A DNA stretch of 64,000 nucleotides from an uncultured Flavobacteriia bacterium (GTDB lineage: Bacteria; Bacteroidota; Bacteroidia; Flavobacteriales_D; Crocinitomicaceae), in NCBI GenBank assembly GCA_903873915.1, contig CAIQQH010000068.1, positions 1 through 64,000 of the forward strand, read 5' to 3'. Below, in pieces: positions 1 through 10,246 of the stretch. Made by a program: the position numbers and the translations under genes. The notes under the pieces are model-generated. The model made no database searches. It saw only the letters and a list, made by a program, of their open reading frames with translations, and was not told the origin of the DNA. Within the stretch, counting starts at the first letter, position 1. Each line of letters starts with the position of its first letter.

Positions 1-120
1 ACACCCTTAATAAAGAATAATAAATCTTTTTTTATAAAAATAAATCTCTTTTATTATATTATATATCCAATTTGGTAAGTTGAGAATAGAAATTGACTCT
101 ATTTGTCAAGAATTTTTAAA

Positions 121-128
121 TAACTTTG
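121..128 (+). promoter_or_regulatory. Putative Bacteroidota -7 box (TAACTTTG) for the LytTR regulator gene
   Basis: Sequence taactttg matches TAnnTTTG; the TTG start of the supplied ORF lies inside it, so translation more likely begins at ATG 147. No well-spaced -33 TTG seen. Confidence 0.4.
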
Positions 129-146
129 GAAATTAAGCTTGCAGAA

Positions 147-902
147 ATGGTGAAAATAAATATTCTTGTAGTTGAAGACGAATCGATCGTATCTAAGGAT
201 ATTCAGCATTCGTTGGTTCGTTTTGGTTACGGAGTAGCTGGAGCTTGCTCCCATGGTGAAAAAGCCATTGAACTGGTGAAGGAAAGGAATCCAGATGTGG
301 TTCTGATGGATATCAATATCAAGGGGGATCTATCAGGAATACAAACTGCAGAAATTATAAAAAAAGAATTCGGAGTACCAGTCATTTTTCTAACGGCGTA
401 TTCTGATGATTTAACTTTGACTAAAGCTGTAATTGCAGAACCGTTTGGCTACATCATTAAACCATTCAAAGAAATTGATTTACACACCAATATTGAGTTG
501 GCGGTTTATAAAAATCAGAAGGAGCAAGAGGTTATTCGCGAACGAAATTTTCTATACTCAGTTCTTGAGCAGAAAGAAGTGCTTACTGATTTCTTTTTTG
601 TGAAAACAAATAGTAAACTCATTAAACTTCGCACACAGGATGTGTTTTATGTGGAGGCATTGAAAGATTATGTAGTGATACATACCGCTGAAGCTCGATA
701 TACAATACACTCCACTATGAAGGATATTGAAATGAAATTGGGTAATTTAGACTTCGTTCGTGTCCATCGATCATTTATCGTCCGTTTGGACAAAATTGCC
801 TCTATAGAATTCCCTAATTTATCCTTAGAAAAAGACAAAAAGATTATCCCAATAGGTGGTTCTTACCGAGATGATTTAAGTGCTCGAATTCAACTAGTAT
901 AA
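147..902 (+). CDS. LytR/AlgR-family response regulator (receiver + LytTR DNA-binding domain)
   Basis: N-term NILVVEDE..VLMDINI..VIFLTAY..GYIIKPF receiver motifs; C-term FVKTNSKLIKLRTQDVFYVEALKDYVVIHT..FVRVHRSFIV LytTR motifs. Confidence 0.93.
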   Translation: MVKINILVVEDESIVSKDIQHSLVRFGYGVAGACSHGEKAIELVKERNPDVVLMDINIKGDLSGIQTAEIIKKEFGVPVIFLTAYSDDLTLTKAVIAEPFGYIIKPFKEIDLHTNIELAVYKNQKEQEVIRERNFLYSVLEQKEVLTDFFFVKTNSKLIKLRTQDVFYVEALKDYVVIHTAEARYTIHSTMKDIEMKLGNLDFVRVHRSFIVRLDKIASIEFPNLSLEKDKKIIPIGGSYRDDLSARIQLV

Positions 903-921
903 TTCCTTTTTTAAGGAATTA
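900..921. terminator. Bidirectional hairpin spanning both convergent stop codons
   Basis: TAATTCCTT-TTTT-AAGGAATTA perfect stem between convergent genes; weak U-tract. Confidence 0.4.
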
Positions 922-3043
922 ATTCTAAATCAATCTGACGTTTCCGCACGTGAACTTCTGAAATACGCACAGTGACCTTGTCGCCAAAATTGTATTCCTT
1001 TTTAAATCGCGAACCTATAATTCTATATTTATCGGCATCAAAGAAAAAACGATCTCCAGGAATAGCCATCATTGGAACCATTCCTTCACACTGATTTCCA
1101 TCCATTCGAACAAACAAACCAAATTCTGCAATTCCAGAAACAATTCCTGTAAATACCTCTCCAACGTGATCCATGACAAATACCGTTTGGAAATATTTTG
1201 TGGATTCACGCTCTGCATCTACTGCTTTTCGTTCCATCTTGGAAATGCGCTTGCACACATCTGAAAGCCCATTGCCGTAGCGGTGCTTTTTAGTGCTTAA
1301 TTCTTCTTGTAGGACGCGATGGACGATCAAGTCGGCATAACGGCGTATAGGTGATGTGAAATGCGTGTAGAAGTCAAATGCGAGCCCGTAGTGACCAATA
1401 TTATCCGTCTCATAGGTTGCTTTTGCCATCGATCGAATGGCCATGGTCTGGATCAATGAATACTCAGGGGTATGACGAATTTCTTCTAAAAGGGTGTTGA
1501 TATTCAATGCAATTTTATCCGGTTGCCGAGCGTCCACCTTATATCCAAATTTTTCAATAAAGACATTGAACAATGCAATTTTTGCTGCGTCTGGCTTATC
1601 GTGTACCCTGAAAATGAACGGAACAGTGTCTCTCCCTTTTTTAGGTGCCGCGACAAATTTTGCCACATGTTTATTGGCCAATAACATAAACTCTTCAATC
1701 AGTTTGTGTGCATCTTTCGAGGTTTTAATGATCACCTCTACAGGGTGTCCTTCATCGTTTAAACGGAAGCGTACTTCTTCGGATTCAATACTTAAAGCGC
1801 CGTGTTTTAAGCGTGATTTTCGCAAAATTTTAGCGATTTTATCTAAAATAAGGATTTCTTCCTTATAATCTCCGTCTTTTCCTTCGATGATTTCTTGTGC
1901 ATCTTCATAGCTAAATCGACGGTTGGAATGGATTACGGTTTTTCCAAACCACTGGTCATGAACAACACCCGCCTCGTCTATTTCGAAGATGACGGAGAAG
2001 CTGTATTTGTCTTCATTTGGACGAAGAGAACAGGCCATATTGGACAACTGTTCTGGCAACATTGGAACAACCCGATCGACAAGATAAACAGAGTTTGAAC
2101 GCTTCAAGGCCTCAATATCCATCGCGCTACCTGGACGCACATAATGACTAACATCCGCAATGTGAACACCCAATTCAATGTGGCCATTTTCCAATCTACG
2201 GAAAGAGAGCGCATCATCAAAATCTTTTGCGTCTACAGGATCGATGGTGAATGTTGTCACCCCACGCATGTCTCTGCGGATAGCAATTTCTTTTTCATCC
2301 AATTCCATTCCAACGGTTTCTGCTTCAACCAAAACAGCTTGTGGGAATTTATAGTCAATACCATGATTGCATAAAACACTAATCATTTCTGTATCGTTTG
2401 ACCCGGCCTTACCGAGTACTTCTATAACTTCTCCGTAGGGATTGTCTGAGGTTTTTGGCCAAACCGTGATTTTTACCAAGGCTTTATCCCCATTTTTAGC
2501 ACCGTTTAATTTCTCTTTTGAAATGTAGATGTCTGTTCCGGCCTTCAGGTTGTCGGGCACTAAAAAAGCAAATTTATCGTGCAATTCAATGGTTCCTACA
2601 TATTGAGATTTCTCACGCTCTAAAACAGCAATGATCTCCCCTTCATTTCTTGATTTCCCACGCTTAAAAATACGCACACGAACCCGGTCTCCGTTGAGCG
2701 CTTGATTCAGGTTTTGAGGAGCAATAAAAATATCTGACTCTTCGTCGTCTGTGACCACAAATCCTGCACCACGAGCTGTCAGCTCAATCGACCCCTCAAC
2801 CAAATCGTTTTTCACAGACAACGAATAAACGCCGTGCGCATGCGCTTGTAAAAAGCCGTCATTAGTGAGTTCCTGCAGCACATCAAACACTAATTTTCGC
2901 AAGGCGTTTTCTCGAACATCAACGAGAACGCAGACTTGTTTGTGAGACAGTACACTGTCGGGATTTTTATCAAACACCTTTCTCACAATGTGAACAAGAC
3001 TGTTTTTCATTTTTGCAGGTTTTCCGCCTTTATTTTTTGACAT
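911..3043 (-). CDS. rnr: Ribonuclease R
   Basis: RNB motifs (FTIDPVDAKDFDDALS, HYGLAFDFYTHFTSPIRRYADLIVHR), OB/CSD and C-term S1 domain. Confidence 0.96.
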   Translation of the reverse strand: MSKNKGGKPAKMKNSLVHIVRKVFDKNPDSVLSHKQVCVLVDVRENALRKLVFDVLQELTNDGFLQAHAHGVYSLSVKNDLVEGSIELTARGAGFVVTDDEESDIFIAPQNLNQALNGDRVRVRIFKRGKSRNEGEIIAVLEREKSQYVGTIELHDKFAFLVPDNLKAGTDIYISKEKLNGAKNGDKALVKITVWPKTSDNPYGEVIEVLGKAGSNDTEMISVLCNHGIDYKFPQAVLVEAETVGMELDEKEIAIRRDMRGVTTFTIDPVDAKDFDDALSFRRLENGHIELGVHIADVSHYVRPGSAMDIEALKRSNSVYLVDRVVPMLPEQLSNMACSLRPNEDKYSFSVIFEIDEAGVVHDQWFGKTVIHSNRRFSYEDAQEIIEGKDGDYKEEILILDKIAKILRKSRLKHGALSIESEEVRFRLNDEGHPVEVIIKTSKDAHKLIEEFMLLANKHVAKFVAAPKKGRDTVPFIFRVHDKPDAAKIALFNVFIEKFGYKVDARQPDKIALNINTLLEEIRHTPEYSLIQTMAIRSMAKATYETDNIGHYGLAFDFYTHFTSPIRRYADLIVHRVLQEELSTKKHRYGNGLSDVCKRISKMERKAVDAERESTKYFQTVFVMDHVGEVFTGIVSGIAEFGLFVRMDGNQCEGMVPMMAIPGDRFFFDADKYRIIGSRFKKEYNFGDKVTVRISEVHVRKRQIDLELIP

Positions 3044-3255
3044 GAATTGTAATTAAATCAATGCGTTTAGTATAAATGCCATCACCATCCCTTTGATAGA
3101 TAAATAACCATTCTTGATTTGCATCGCTTGAAGTTACAGCTTTATTGGTTTTTGATAACTAGAATCTATCACTTCTTTTTGTGTTTATCGAAAACCATCG
3201 TACAAAGTATGTCTAAACTTGGTAACTTTATAAAGTATTCTTAAAAAACCACAGA

Positions 3256-3774
3256 ATGAACCCACTTGTTGAAAGCGCCTTGAATGAGCAAGTTCAAAAG
3301 GAAGCATCCTCTTCTCAATTTTACCTGGCAATGGCCTCTTGGGCTGAAAGTAACGGATTGAATGGAACAGCTAAGTTTATGTATCAACACTCTGACGAAG
3401 AGCGTTTTCACATGTTGAAATTGATCCATTTTATCAACGAACGAGGAGGAAAAGCGATTATACCACCTGTTGCACAAGCGCCCAAGGAGTTCAAGAACCT
3501 AGAAAATGTTTTTGAATTGTTATTGGCACACGAGATTAGTGTTACTGATAGCATCAATAATTTAGTGGATATTTGTCTTCAACAAAAGGATTATAGCACA
3601 CATAATTTTGTGCAGTGGTATGTCTCAGAACAATTGGAGGAAGAAGCTTTGGCGAGAACCGTTCTCGACAAACTTCGGTTGATTGACGGAGACAAAGGAG
3701 GAATGTATATGTTTGACCGCGATCTGGAAAACGCATCAATTGGCGGTGCCGGGCAAAGCACTCAACAACAATAA
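3256..3774 (+). CDS. Ferritin
   Basis: Four-helix diiron pattern (EQVQKEASSSQFYLAMASWAE, SDEERFHMLK, QWYVSEQLEEE). Confidence 0.95.
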   Translation: MNPLVESALNEQVQKEASSSQFYLAMASWAESNGLNGTAKFMYQHSDEERFHMLKLIHFINERGGKAIIPPVAQAPKEFKNLENVFELLLAHEISVTDSINNLVDICLQQKDYSTHNFVQWYVSEQLEEEALARTVLDKLRLIDGDKGGMYMFDRDLENASIGGAGQSTQQQ

Positions 3775-3786
3775 ACACACGGATTA

Positions 3787-6700
3787 ATGATTAAATGGTA
3801 TTTTATACTGGGGTTTGTACTCGCACAATTTGCGGCACAAGGCCAGTCAGCATACCGTTTTTCCAATTTTTCCATCACCGATGGCCTGTCTCAAAGTTCG
3901 GTGACATGTATTCTTCAGGATGAAAACCACGCGTTGTGGATTGGAACGCAAGATGGATTGAATCGTTTTGACGGAAAGCAATTTGAGGTGTTTTCATCAG
4001 ATGATAGCGAAGGATTAAAAAGTGAATACATCAAATGTGGAATTGAAACAGACGATGGACGTTTGTGGTTTGGAACAGCGAACGGATTAAGTGTTTTTGA
4101 CCTGAAAACGGAGCGATTTAACCACTATACCCTTCCCGGGAAAATAGCCCTTCAAATAGAGGGTATCTGTAGAGATCAAGAAGGTTTGCTTTGGTTGGCA
4201 ACATCTGGAAAAGGACTGATTTCTTTTAACCCACAAACAAAAAAATTTAAGGAACGCGGTTCCATCTCTTCTTCGCGGCGCATTCATGGTGTGTACAACG
4301 CATTGGATGGTGGTCTTTTTATCGTTACAGAAGATAAGGGTGTGTTTTTAACCGACGCAAACAAGATGAGTTGTAAACAACTTGTTCTTCCCGCTAACGC
4401 CAAAAAAAACAGTGTTCAACGTATTGTGACAACAGCGAAGGGTCAAACTTATTTTTGCACCAGTCAAGGTGTTTTTGAATACATCTCAGGAAGCCAAAAA
4501 ATTACCCCTGCATTTGCTCAACTCAATACCCAATGGGGTGAGGTTTCTGTAACTGATTTGGTGCAAACAGCAGACGGAACTACTTATATTGTTACCTCAG
4601 GACAAGGATTATACACCCTGTTTTCAAATGGAGCAATTGCCAAAAGCGCGCACGATTTACTTCAAAAAAATGCCTTGTTGTTTAATGACATCAATGTGTT
4701 GTTTTTGGATGATTCAGGCACATTTTGGGCGGGTACAAAACGCGGTCTTTCAGGGTTCGATCCGACCACACAAGGGTTTTTGGGAATAGGTCCCAGCGCG
4801 GATTTAACACAAGGTATCCCTAAGCCCAACGTGTGGAGCTTTGGCGAGGATAAAAACGAAAAATACATCTTCGTGGGCACCGACCATGGAATATCACGAA
4901 GAAACAAATACACAGGAACTTTCGAACAGTACAATCGGTCCGATGTCAATACAGCGCTCGGTGAGGGCGATGAAACAGCCGTCCTTTCGATGCGTGTGAT
5001 AGATGAAAATCATGTATTAGCAGGCTGTGCAGACGGGCTGTATGAGTTACTCATCAACCCCACAGGTGGATATACATTCAAACGACTAAATCTTCAACCA
5101 GAAAAAATTCTTCTACGCCACAATAGAATTTACAGCATTGTGCATTGGAAGGAGCAGAAGTATTTCTTAGGAACAACGTCGGGGGCTTTGCTTATTGATT
5201 TAAAAACGAAAGAGCTAACTGCGTTCGAACATCGTGCAAAACACCCAAAGGAATCTATAGCGTCGGGTGTTTGTCGGGTTGTGTACAAAGACAATTCGAA
5301 TAAAATTTGGTTTGCAACAAGCTCGGGAGAATTGAGTGTGCTTTCCATTCTAAATGGTAAACCAAGCATTCGGCCGTATGAATACAATACGCAATTTCTA
5401 AAGACATCAAAAGATTATATCAGCTCAATCTGTCAAACAGGCCCACACGAATATTGGTTCGGAACAATTGGTTCTGGGCTAATGAAGTGGAATGAACAGA
5501 CGAAGAAGCTCGATGTTTTCCAAAAGAAACAAGGGCTTCCAAACAACGTGGTATACGGGGTTTTAAAAGCGGATGACAAGCATTTGTGGTTGAGTACCAA
5601 TAAAGGGTTGTGTCGCTTTGACATGTATGGAAGTAAGTGCGTGAATTACACTGAACGCGACGGGTTAATGAGCAATGAATTCAATATAGGTGCGTATCTC
5701 AAAAGTAAAAATGGTGAGCTATATTTTGGAGGGATTTATGGGTATAACTATTTTTTACCAGAAAAACTTTCATTGAAATCTAAAGATGTATCGGTAAAGA
5801 TTGTCAAGTTTAAACTTGATAAGGGATGGTTGTTACCGGGCGATGTTGGATCCCCACTGAAGAAGCCCATTTCTTTAACCGACCTAATCACTTTACGCTA
5901 TCGGCAGCGAAGTTTTTCTGTGCGCTTTCAGCCCTCCAACCTAGGTCACCCAGACCTCATTAATTACAAATACATATTAGAAGGAGCTGATGAGGGGGAG
6001 ATGCTTATTGGTTCAACGAATGAATTGCGATTTAGCTCCCTATCACCAGGAACCTATGTTTTAAAGATTTATGCCCGCATCGGCGAAGGCCCTTGGAGTG
6101 AAACACCCGCGCTTCTTTCGATTGAAATTAAATCCCCATTTTGGGCCACGTGGTGGTTTATTATGATCATTTCCGTGTTGTTGGCGGTGGCCATTCGAAT
6201 TTTTGTCCGTGAACGAATCAACTCTGCTCGCCGCGATCAGGTGCGTTTGGAAATGAAGATTGCCGATCGAACACGAGAAATACGTGCACAAAACGAAAAA
6301 ATCGAAAATCAACGCAAGCAACTGGAAGAGGAGAAAGATAAAGTCGTTGAACAGCAACGCTTACTGCAAATAGAGAAAGATAAATCTGAAAAACTTCTCA
6401 AAAACATCATCCCCGAATCCACAGCAGAAGAGTTGAAAAATCTTGGCCGAGCCAGTGCGCGCGCCTACAAAACAGTGTCTGTGTTGTTTACTGATTTTGT
6501 TGGCTTTACAAAAGCTGCTGAACGAATGACACCAACAGAACTGGTGGGTAAACTCGATGTGTATTTTAGAAAGTTTGACGAAATAATCGTAGCCAGCGGC
6601 CTGGAGAAAATCAAAACGATTGGTGACGCCTACATGTGTGCCGGTGGTGTTCCGGTGCGCAACCTTACCAACCCTGTGGACACCTGCCTTGCAGCGCTGC

Positions 6701-7692
6701 AAATTCAGCACTATATGGCAACCTTGAAGTACAATGCCATTGCCCATAACCAAGAATACTGGGAGCTGCGATTGGGAATCAATACAGGCGAAGTGACAGC
6801 GGGAGTTATCGGAAGTCAGCGCTTGGCATATGACATTTGGGGCTCAACGGTGAATCAAGCACAGCGCATGGAGATGTTGGGCGAACCAGGTAAAGTGACC
6901 ATTACAGGCAATACTTTTAAATTTATTGAACCCTATTTTGAATGTACCTTCAGAGGCAAGGCCCAATCAAAAAGTAAGGGTTTGATCGACATGTACACTG
7001 TGGACCACATTAAACCAGAACTTTCGGTCAACGGAGAAGGGGTTTTGCCAAACGAACGATTCCATCAAATCGTCAACCTGCACCACTTTAGCTCAATAAG
7101 TTATTACAAGGCGGAGAGACATATTATTCGGGTGCTGGAACAAGGTCTTTCAGAAAAATTACACTACCACAGCATTGACCATAGTATTGATGTAGTAAAA
7201 GCAGTTGAACGCTTGGCTCTTTTAGAGGGAATTACCGATGAAGGACTTTTTCTATTGAAAACAGCGGCAACGTATCACGATGCGGGATTTGTTGAACAAT
7301 ACGACAAAAACGAACCAATTGGTGCTCGACTGGCCGAAGAAATTCTACCGAAATATGGTTATACCGAACAACATATCGGAACGATCAAAGAACTTATTTA
7401 TGTAACGCAGATCCCACACAACCCGAAAAACAAACTCGAGGAAATCATGTGTGATGCTGACTTAGATTACCTCGGCAGGGATGATTTCCATGAAATTGCC
7501 GATCGTTTGCGTCGTGAGCTCCGAGAACACGGAAAAATAGATTCAGACCGTAAATGGGATGAAATACAAATACAATTCTTATCCGCACATAGGTACTTTA
7601 CAGATACCGCAAACAACACCCGTCAAGAAAAGAAGCTGGAGAACATTCAAGAGATTCGCGATCGCCTCGAACGCGATGAATACGAGGACTGA
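3787..7692 (+). CDS. Two-component-type beta-propeller sensor / class III adenylyl cyclase / HD-domain fusion protein
   Basis: Signal peptide; repeated LWIGTQDGLNRFD-type propeller blades; Y_Y_Y-like region; TM helix (WWFIMIISVLLAVAIRIFV); coiled coil; cyclase motifs VLFTDFVGFT, KIKTIGDAYM, YDIWGSTVNQAQRME; C-term HD motifs YHSIDHSIDVV, YHDAGF, CDADLDYLG. Confidence 0.9.
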   Translation: MIKWYFILGFVLAQFAAQGQSAYRFSNFSITDGLSQSSVTCILQDENHALWIGTQDGLNRFDGKQFEVFSSDDSEGLKSEYIKCGIETDDGRLWFGTANGLSVFDLKTERFNHYTLPGKIALQIEGICRDQEGLLWLATSGKGLISFNPQTKKFKERGSISSSRRIHGVYNALDGGLFIVTEDKGVFLTDANKMSCKQLVLPANAKKNSVQRIVTTAKGQTYFCTSQGVFEYISGSQKITPAFAQLNTQWGEVSVTDLVQTADGTTYIVTSGQGLYTLFSNGAIAKSAHDLLQKNALLFNDINVLFLDDSGTFWAGTKRGLSGFDPTTQGFLGIGPSADLTQGIPKPNVWSFGEDKNEKYIFVGTDHGISRRNKYTGTFEQYNRSDVNTALGEGDETAVLSMRVIDENHVLAGCADGLYELLINPTGGYTFKRLNLQPEKILLRHNRIYSIVHWKEQKYFLGTTSGALLIDLKTKELTAFEHRAKHPKESIASGVCRVVYKDNSNKIWFATSSGELSVLSILNGKPSIRPYEYNTQFLKTSKDYISSICQTGPHEYWFGTIGSGLMKWNEQTKKLDVFQKKQGLPNNVVYGVLKADDKHLWLSTNKGLCRFDMYGSKCVNYTERDGLMSNEFNIGAYLKSKNGELYFGGIYGYNYFLPEKLSLKSKDVSVKIVKFKLDKGWLLPGDVGSPLKKPISLTDLITLRYRQRSFSVRFQPSNLGHPDLINYKYILEGADEGEMLIGSTNELRFSSLSPGTYVLKIYARIGEGPWSETPALLSIEIKSPFWATWWFIMIISVLLAVAIRIFVRERINSARRDQVRLEMKIADRTREIRAQNEKIENQRKQLEEEKDKVVEQQRLLQIEKDKSEKLLKNIIPESTAEELKNLGRASARAYKTVSVLFTDFVGFTKAAERMTPTELVGKLDVYFRKFDEIIVASGLEKIKTIGDAYMCAGGVPVRNLTNPVDTCLAALQIQHYMATLKYNAIAHNQEYWELRLGINTGEVTAGVIGSQRLAYDIWGSTVNQAQRMEMLGEPGKVTITGNTFKFIEPYFECTFRGKAQSKSKGLIDMYTVDHIKPELSVNGEGVLPNERFHQIVNLHHFSSISYYKAERHIIRVLEQGLSEKLHYHSIDHSIDVVKAVERLALLEGITDEGLFLLKTAATYHDAGFVEQYDKNEPIGARLAEEILPKYGYTEQHIGTIKELIYVTQIPHNPKNKLEEIMCDADLDYLGRDDFHEIADRLRRELREHGKIDSDRKWDEIQIQFLSAHRYFTDTANNTRQEKKLENIQEIRDRLERDEYED

Positions 7693-7800
7693 TGTTATTA
7701 ATTACTAATTACTTCATTGAATCTAAACAAATCGAAGATTGATTAAGTCTTTAAGCGCAGCGGTCCTTTGTCCTTCGAAGCTCAATGAGCGAAGAAGCAC

Positions 7801-8625
7801 CTAACTAAAAAGGATGCTTTGTCCGTAAGGCCCCAAATCGATAGGATTCACAACCAACGCTGGAATGCGCGCATCATTGGTGATGATGTATTGTTCGTAG
7901 TTTGTTCCCAACGCGCCCAAGAACCCTGTTCGATTTAAGTTCATGATGGCAATTAAATCAGCGTCTAGTCCGACCGCGTGTTTCACCACTTCTTTGTCAA
8001 AGCCACTGCTTGGCGCCAAGGTTGTCGTCACCTCAATGTTTCGCTCCGAAAAAAACTTGTTGGCAAAGAGTATGTTCGATTGCACTTGGTGCCGCAAAAA
8101 ATCATCTGATTCAGCCGGCGTAATAACATGAACACGCGAGTTGAAATACGTGGCAATGTTCGCGACAATCGCAAGTTTTTGTTTTGTTTCCTTATGTAAA
8201 TCCATGGGAACGACAATGTCGTCGTAGCCCGTTTGTTTAATCCCTTTTTCTTGAACAATAATAAACGGCACAGTGGAGCTTGTAATCACCTTTAAGGCAT
8301 GACTACCGGTTAGGTGTTGCCATCCGTGAGCCCCATGTGTTCCCATAAAAATGAGCTCGGAATGGTGTTCTGCGGCAAATTCTCCGATGTCTTCAAAAAT
8401 ACTTCCCACCCGAACGGTTGGAATCAAAGTAATCCCCGATGTCTCATGAACACGAAGCACTTCTGCAAGTTGCTGCTCCGCTTTGGTAATTTGTTTTTCT
8501 TTGTTTACCACATGAAGTACGTAAATTTGTGCATTCAATGGGCGTGCAGTTGCAATCGCGTGGTCAAGTGCGTTTTCAGCAACCTGCGTAAAATCGTGAG
8601 GAACGATGAAGTTTTTTGTGTTCAT
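7801..8625 (-). CDS. Universal stress protein (tandem Usp domains)
   Basis: IVPHDFTQVAENALDHAIA; GTHGAHGWQHLTGSHALKVI; second half DIVVPMDLHKETKQKL. Confidence 0.9.
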   Translation of the reverse strand: MNTKNFIVPHDFTQVAENALDHAIATARPLNAQIYVLHVVNKEKQITKAEQQLAEVLRVHETSGITLIPTVRVGSIFEDIGEFAAEHHSELIFMGTHGAHGWQHLTGSHALKVITSSTVPFIIVQEKGIKQTGYDDIVVPMDLHKETKQKLAIVANIATYFNSRVHVITPAESDDFLRHQVQSNILFANKFFSERNIEVTTTLAPSSGFDKEVVKHAVGLDADLIAIMNLNRTGFLGALGTNYEQYIITNDARIPALVVNPIDLGPYGQSILFS

Positions 8626-8725
8626 TAGAGCGGATTTTTACCGAAAGTGATTCAAAACAAAAGTATAAAGAAAGACTGATGCAGAAGAAAACTTTTGTCA
8701 TTAATTTTGAATAAAATAAACAAGT

Positions 8726-10246
8726 ATGGCCATCATTGGTAAGCTATTAAAAAAATCAAATCAAATCAATTACAAGCGCGTGTTGAAACGTGGAAAAAGC
8801 CACGCCACCCAGCGAGAAACTCTTGTAAATCTTTTGGGTTTTGCAAAAAACACATCCTTTGGTTTGGCGCATACTTTTTCAAAAGTGGTGAATGACAAAA
8901 ACCCAATTACGGCCTTCCAGCAAACAACACCAATCACAGAGTACGAGGAGTTTTATTCTTTGTGGTTAAGTCAAACGATTGAAGGTAAAAAGGACCATAC
9001 CTGGCCAGGGCGGGTGAAGTATTTTGCGCTGTCTTCTGGAACCACAGGGTCCCCAAGCAAACGGATTCCGGTAACGGAACAAATGATTCGGTCCTTTCAA
9101 AAAACAAGTGTTCGCCAATTGTCCACGCTTCATGATTTAAACCTCTCAGAACAGTTTTACAGCGCTTCAGCATTGGCTGTTGGGGGCAGCACAAAACTCA
9201 TCAAAAAACGAAAACACATCGAAGGAGACTTGAGTGGGATCTTAAAAAAGCACACCTCACTTATTGTTAGTCCGATCACCAAGCCGGGGGGTAAAATTGC
9301 TTCGATGAAAGACTGGAATCAGAAACTGGAGGCAATGATTGAGAAGGCACCAAAATGGAATATTGGCATTATTGCGGGCATTCCGAGTTGGTGCATTATG
9401 CTGATGGAACGTATCGTGGAAAGGTATGCGCTAACATCTATTCACGACATGTGGCCAAATCTTGAGGTGTATGTGCATGGCGGCGTATTTATGCAGCCCT
9501 ACCTTTCGCGCTTAGAAAAAGTCTTGGGAAAACCAATTCACTTGTTGGATACATACCTTGCCAGCGAGGGGTATTTTGCCTATCAAATAACGCCCAACTC
9601 GGAAGGAATGAAGTTGATTTTGAATACAGGTGTGTATTATGAATTTATTCCATTTACAAGTGAGTATTTTGATGAAGAAGGTCAAGTTCGAGACAAGCAC
9701 ACAGCATTTGCCTTGAGTGAAATCCAAGAGGGAGTCGATTATGCCATGGTGATCAGTACCAATGCAGGACTTTGGCGCTATTTAATAGGTGACTTGGTGC
9801 GATTTACCAGCGTTTCCGCACAAGAATTGATCATAACAGGAAGAATAAGGCAGTATTTAAGCTTGGTGGGTGAGCATATATCACTAGAAAACATCAATTC
9901 AGCAATTATAACATGTGCATCAAGCATGAGCTTAGAAATATCAGAGTATTGCATTTACGCAGACATGGAACAACAGAAACATGTATGGTTTATTGGTTGC
10001 GATGACCCTTGTAATGGACAGGCCTTGATCCAAAGTTTGGACAATCAATTGTGCGCATTAAACGATGACTATGCATCGGCCAGGAAGTACAATTTGAAGC
10101 CGCCCGAAATTCAAGTGCTTCCGGTTCAACGGTTTTATGCATTCATGAATGAATCGGGTAAGATGGGATCACAAAATAAATTTCCCCGTGTGTTGAATGC
10201 TGATCAAGCGAAAAGGTGGCTGACGTTTTTATCCCCCAACCCTTGA
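8726..10246 (+). CDS. GH3 auxin-responsive promoter family protein (acyl-adenylate/acyl-amide synthetase fold)
   Basis: YFALSSGTTGSPSKRIPVT ATP-binding motif, YLASEGYFA, GLWRYLIGDLVRF. Confidence 0.92.
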   Translation: MAIIGKLLKKSNQINYKRVLKRGKSHATQRETLVNLLGFAKNTSFGLAHTFSKVVNDKNPITAFQQTTPITEYEEFYSLWLSQTIEGKKDHTWPGRVKYFALSSGTTGSPSKRIPVTEQMIRSFQKTSVRQLSTLHDLNLSEQFYSASALAVGGSTKLIKKRKHIEGDLSGILKKHTSLIVSPITKPGGKIASMKDWNQKLEAMIEKAPKWNIGIIAGIPSWCIMLMERIVERYALTSIHDMWPNLEVYVHGGVFMQPYLSRLEKVLGKPIHLLDTYLASEGYFAYQITPNSEGMKLILNTGVYYEFIPFTSEYFDEEGQVRDKHTAFALSEIQEGVDYAMVISTNAGLWRYLIGDLVRFTSVSAQELIITGRIRQYLSLVGEHISLENINSAIITCASSMSLEISEYCIYADMEQQKHVWFIGCDDPCNGQALIQSLDNQLCALNDDYASARKYNLKPPEIQVLPVQRFYAFMNESGKMGSQNKFPRVLNADQAKRWLTFLSPNP

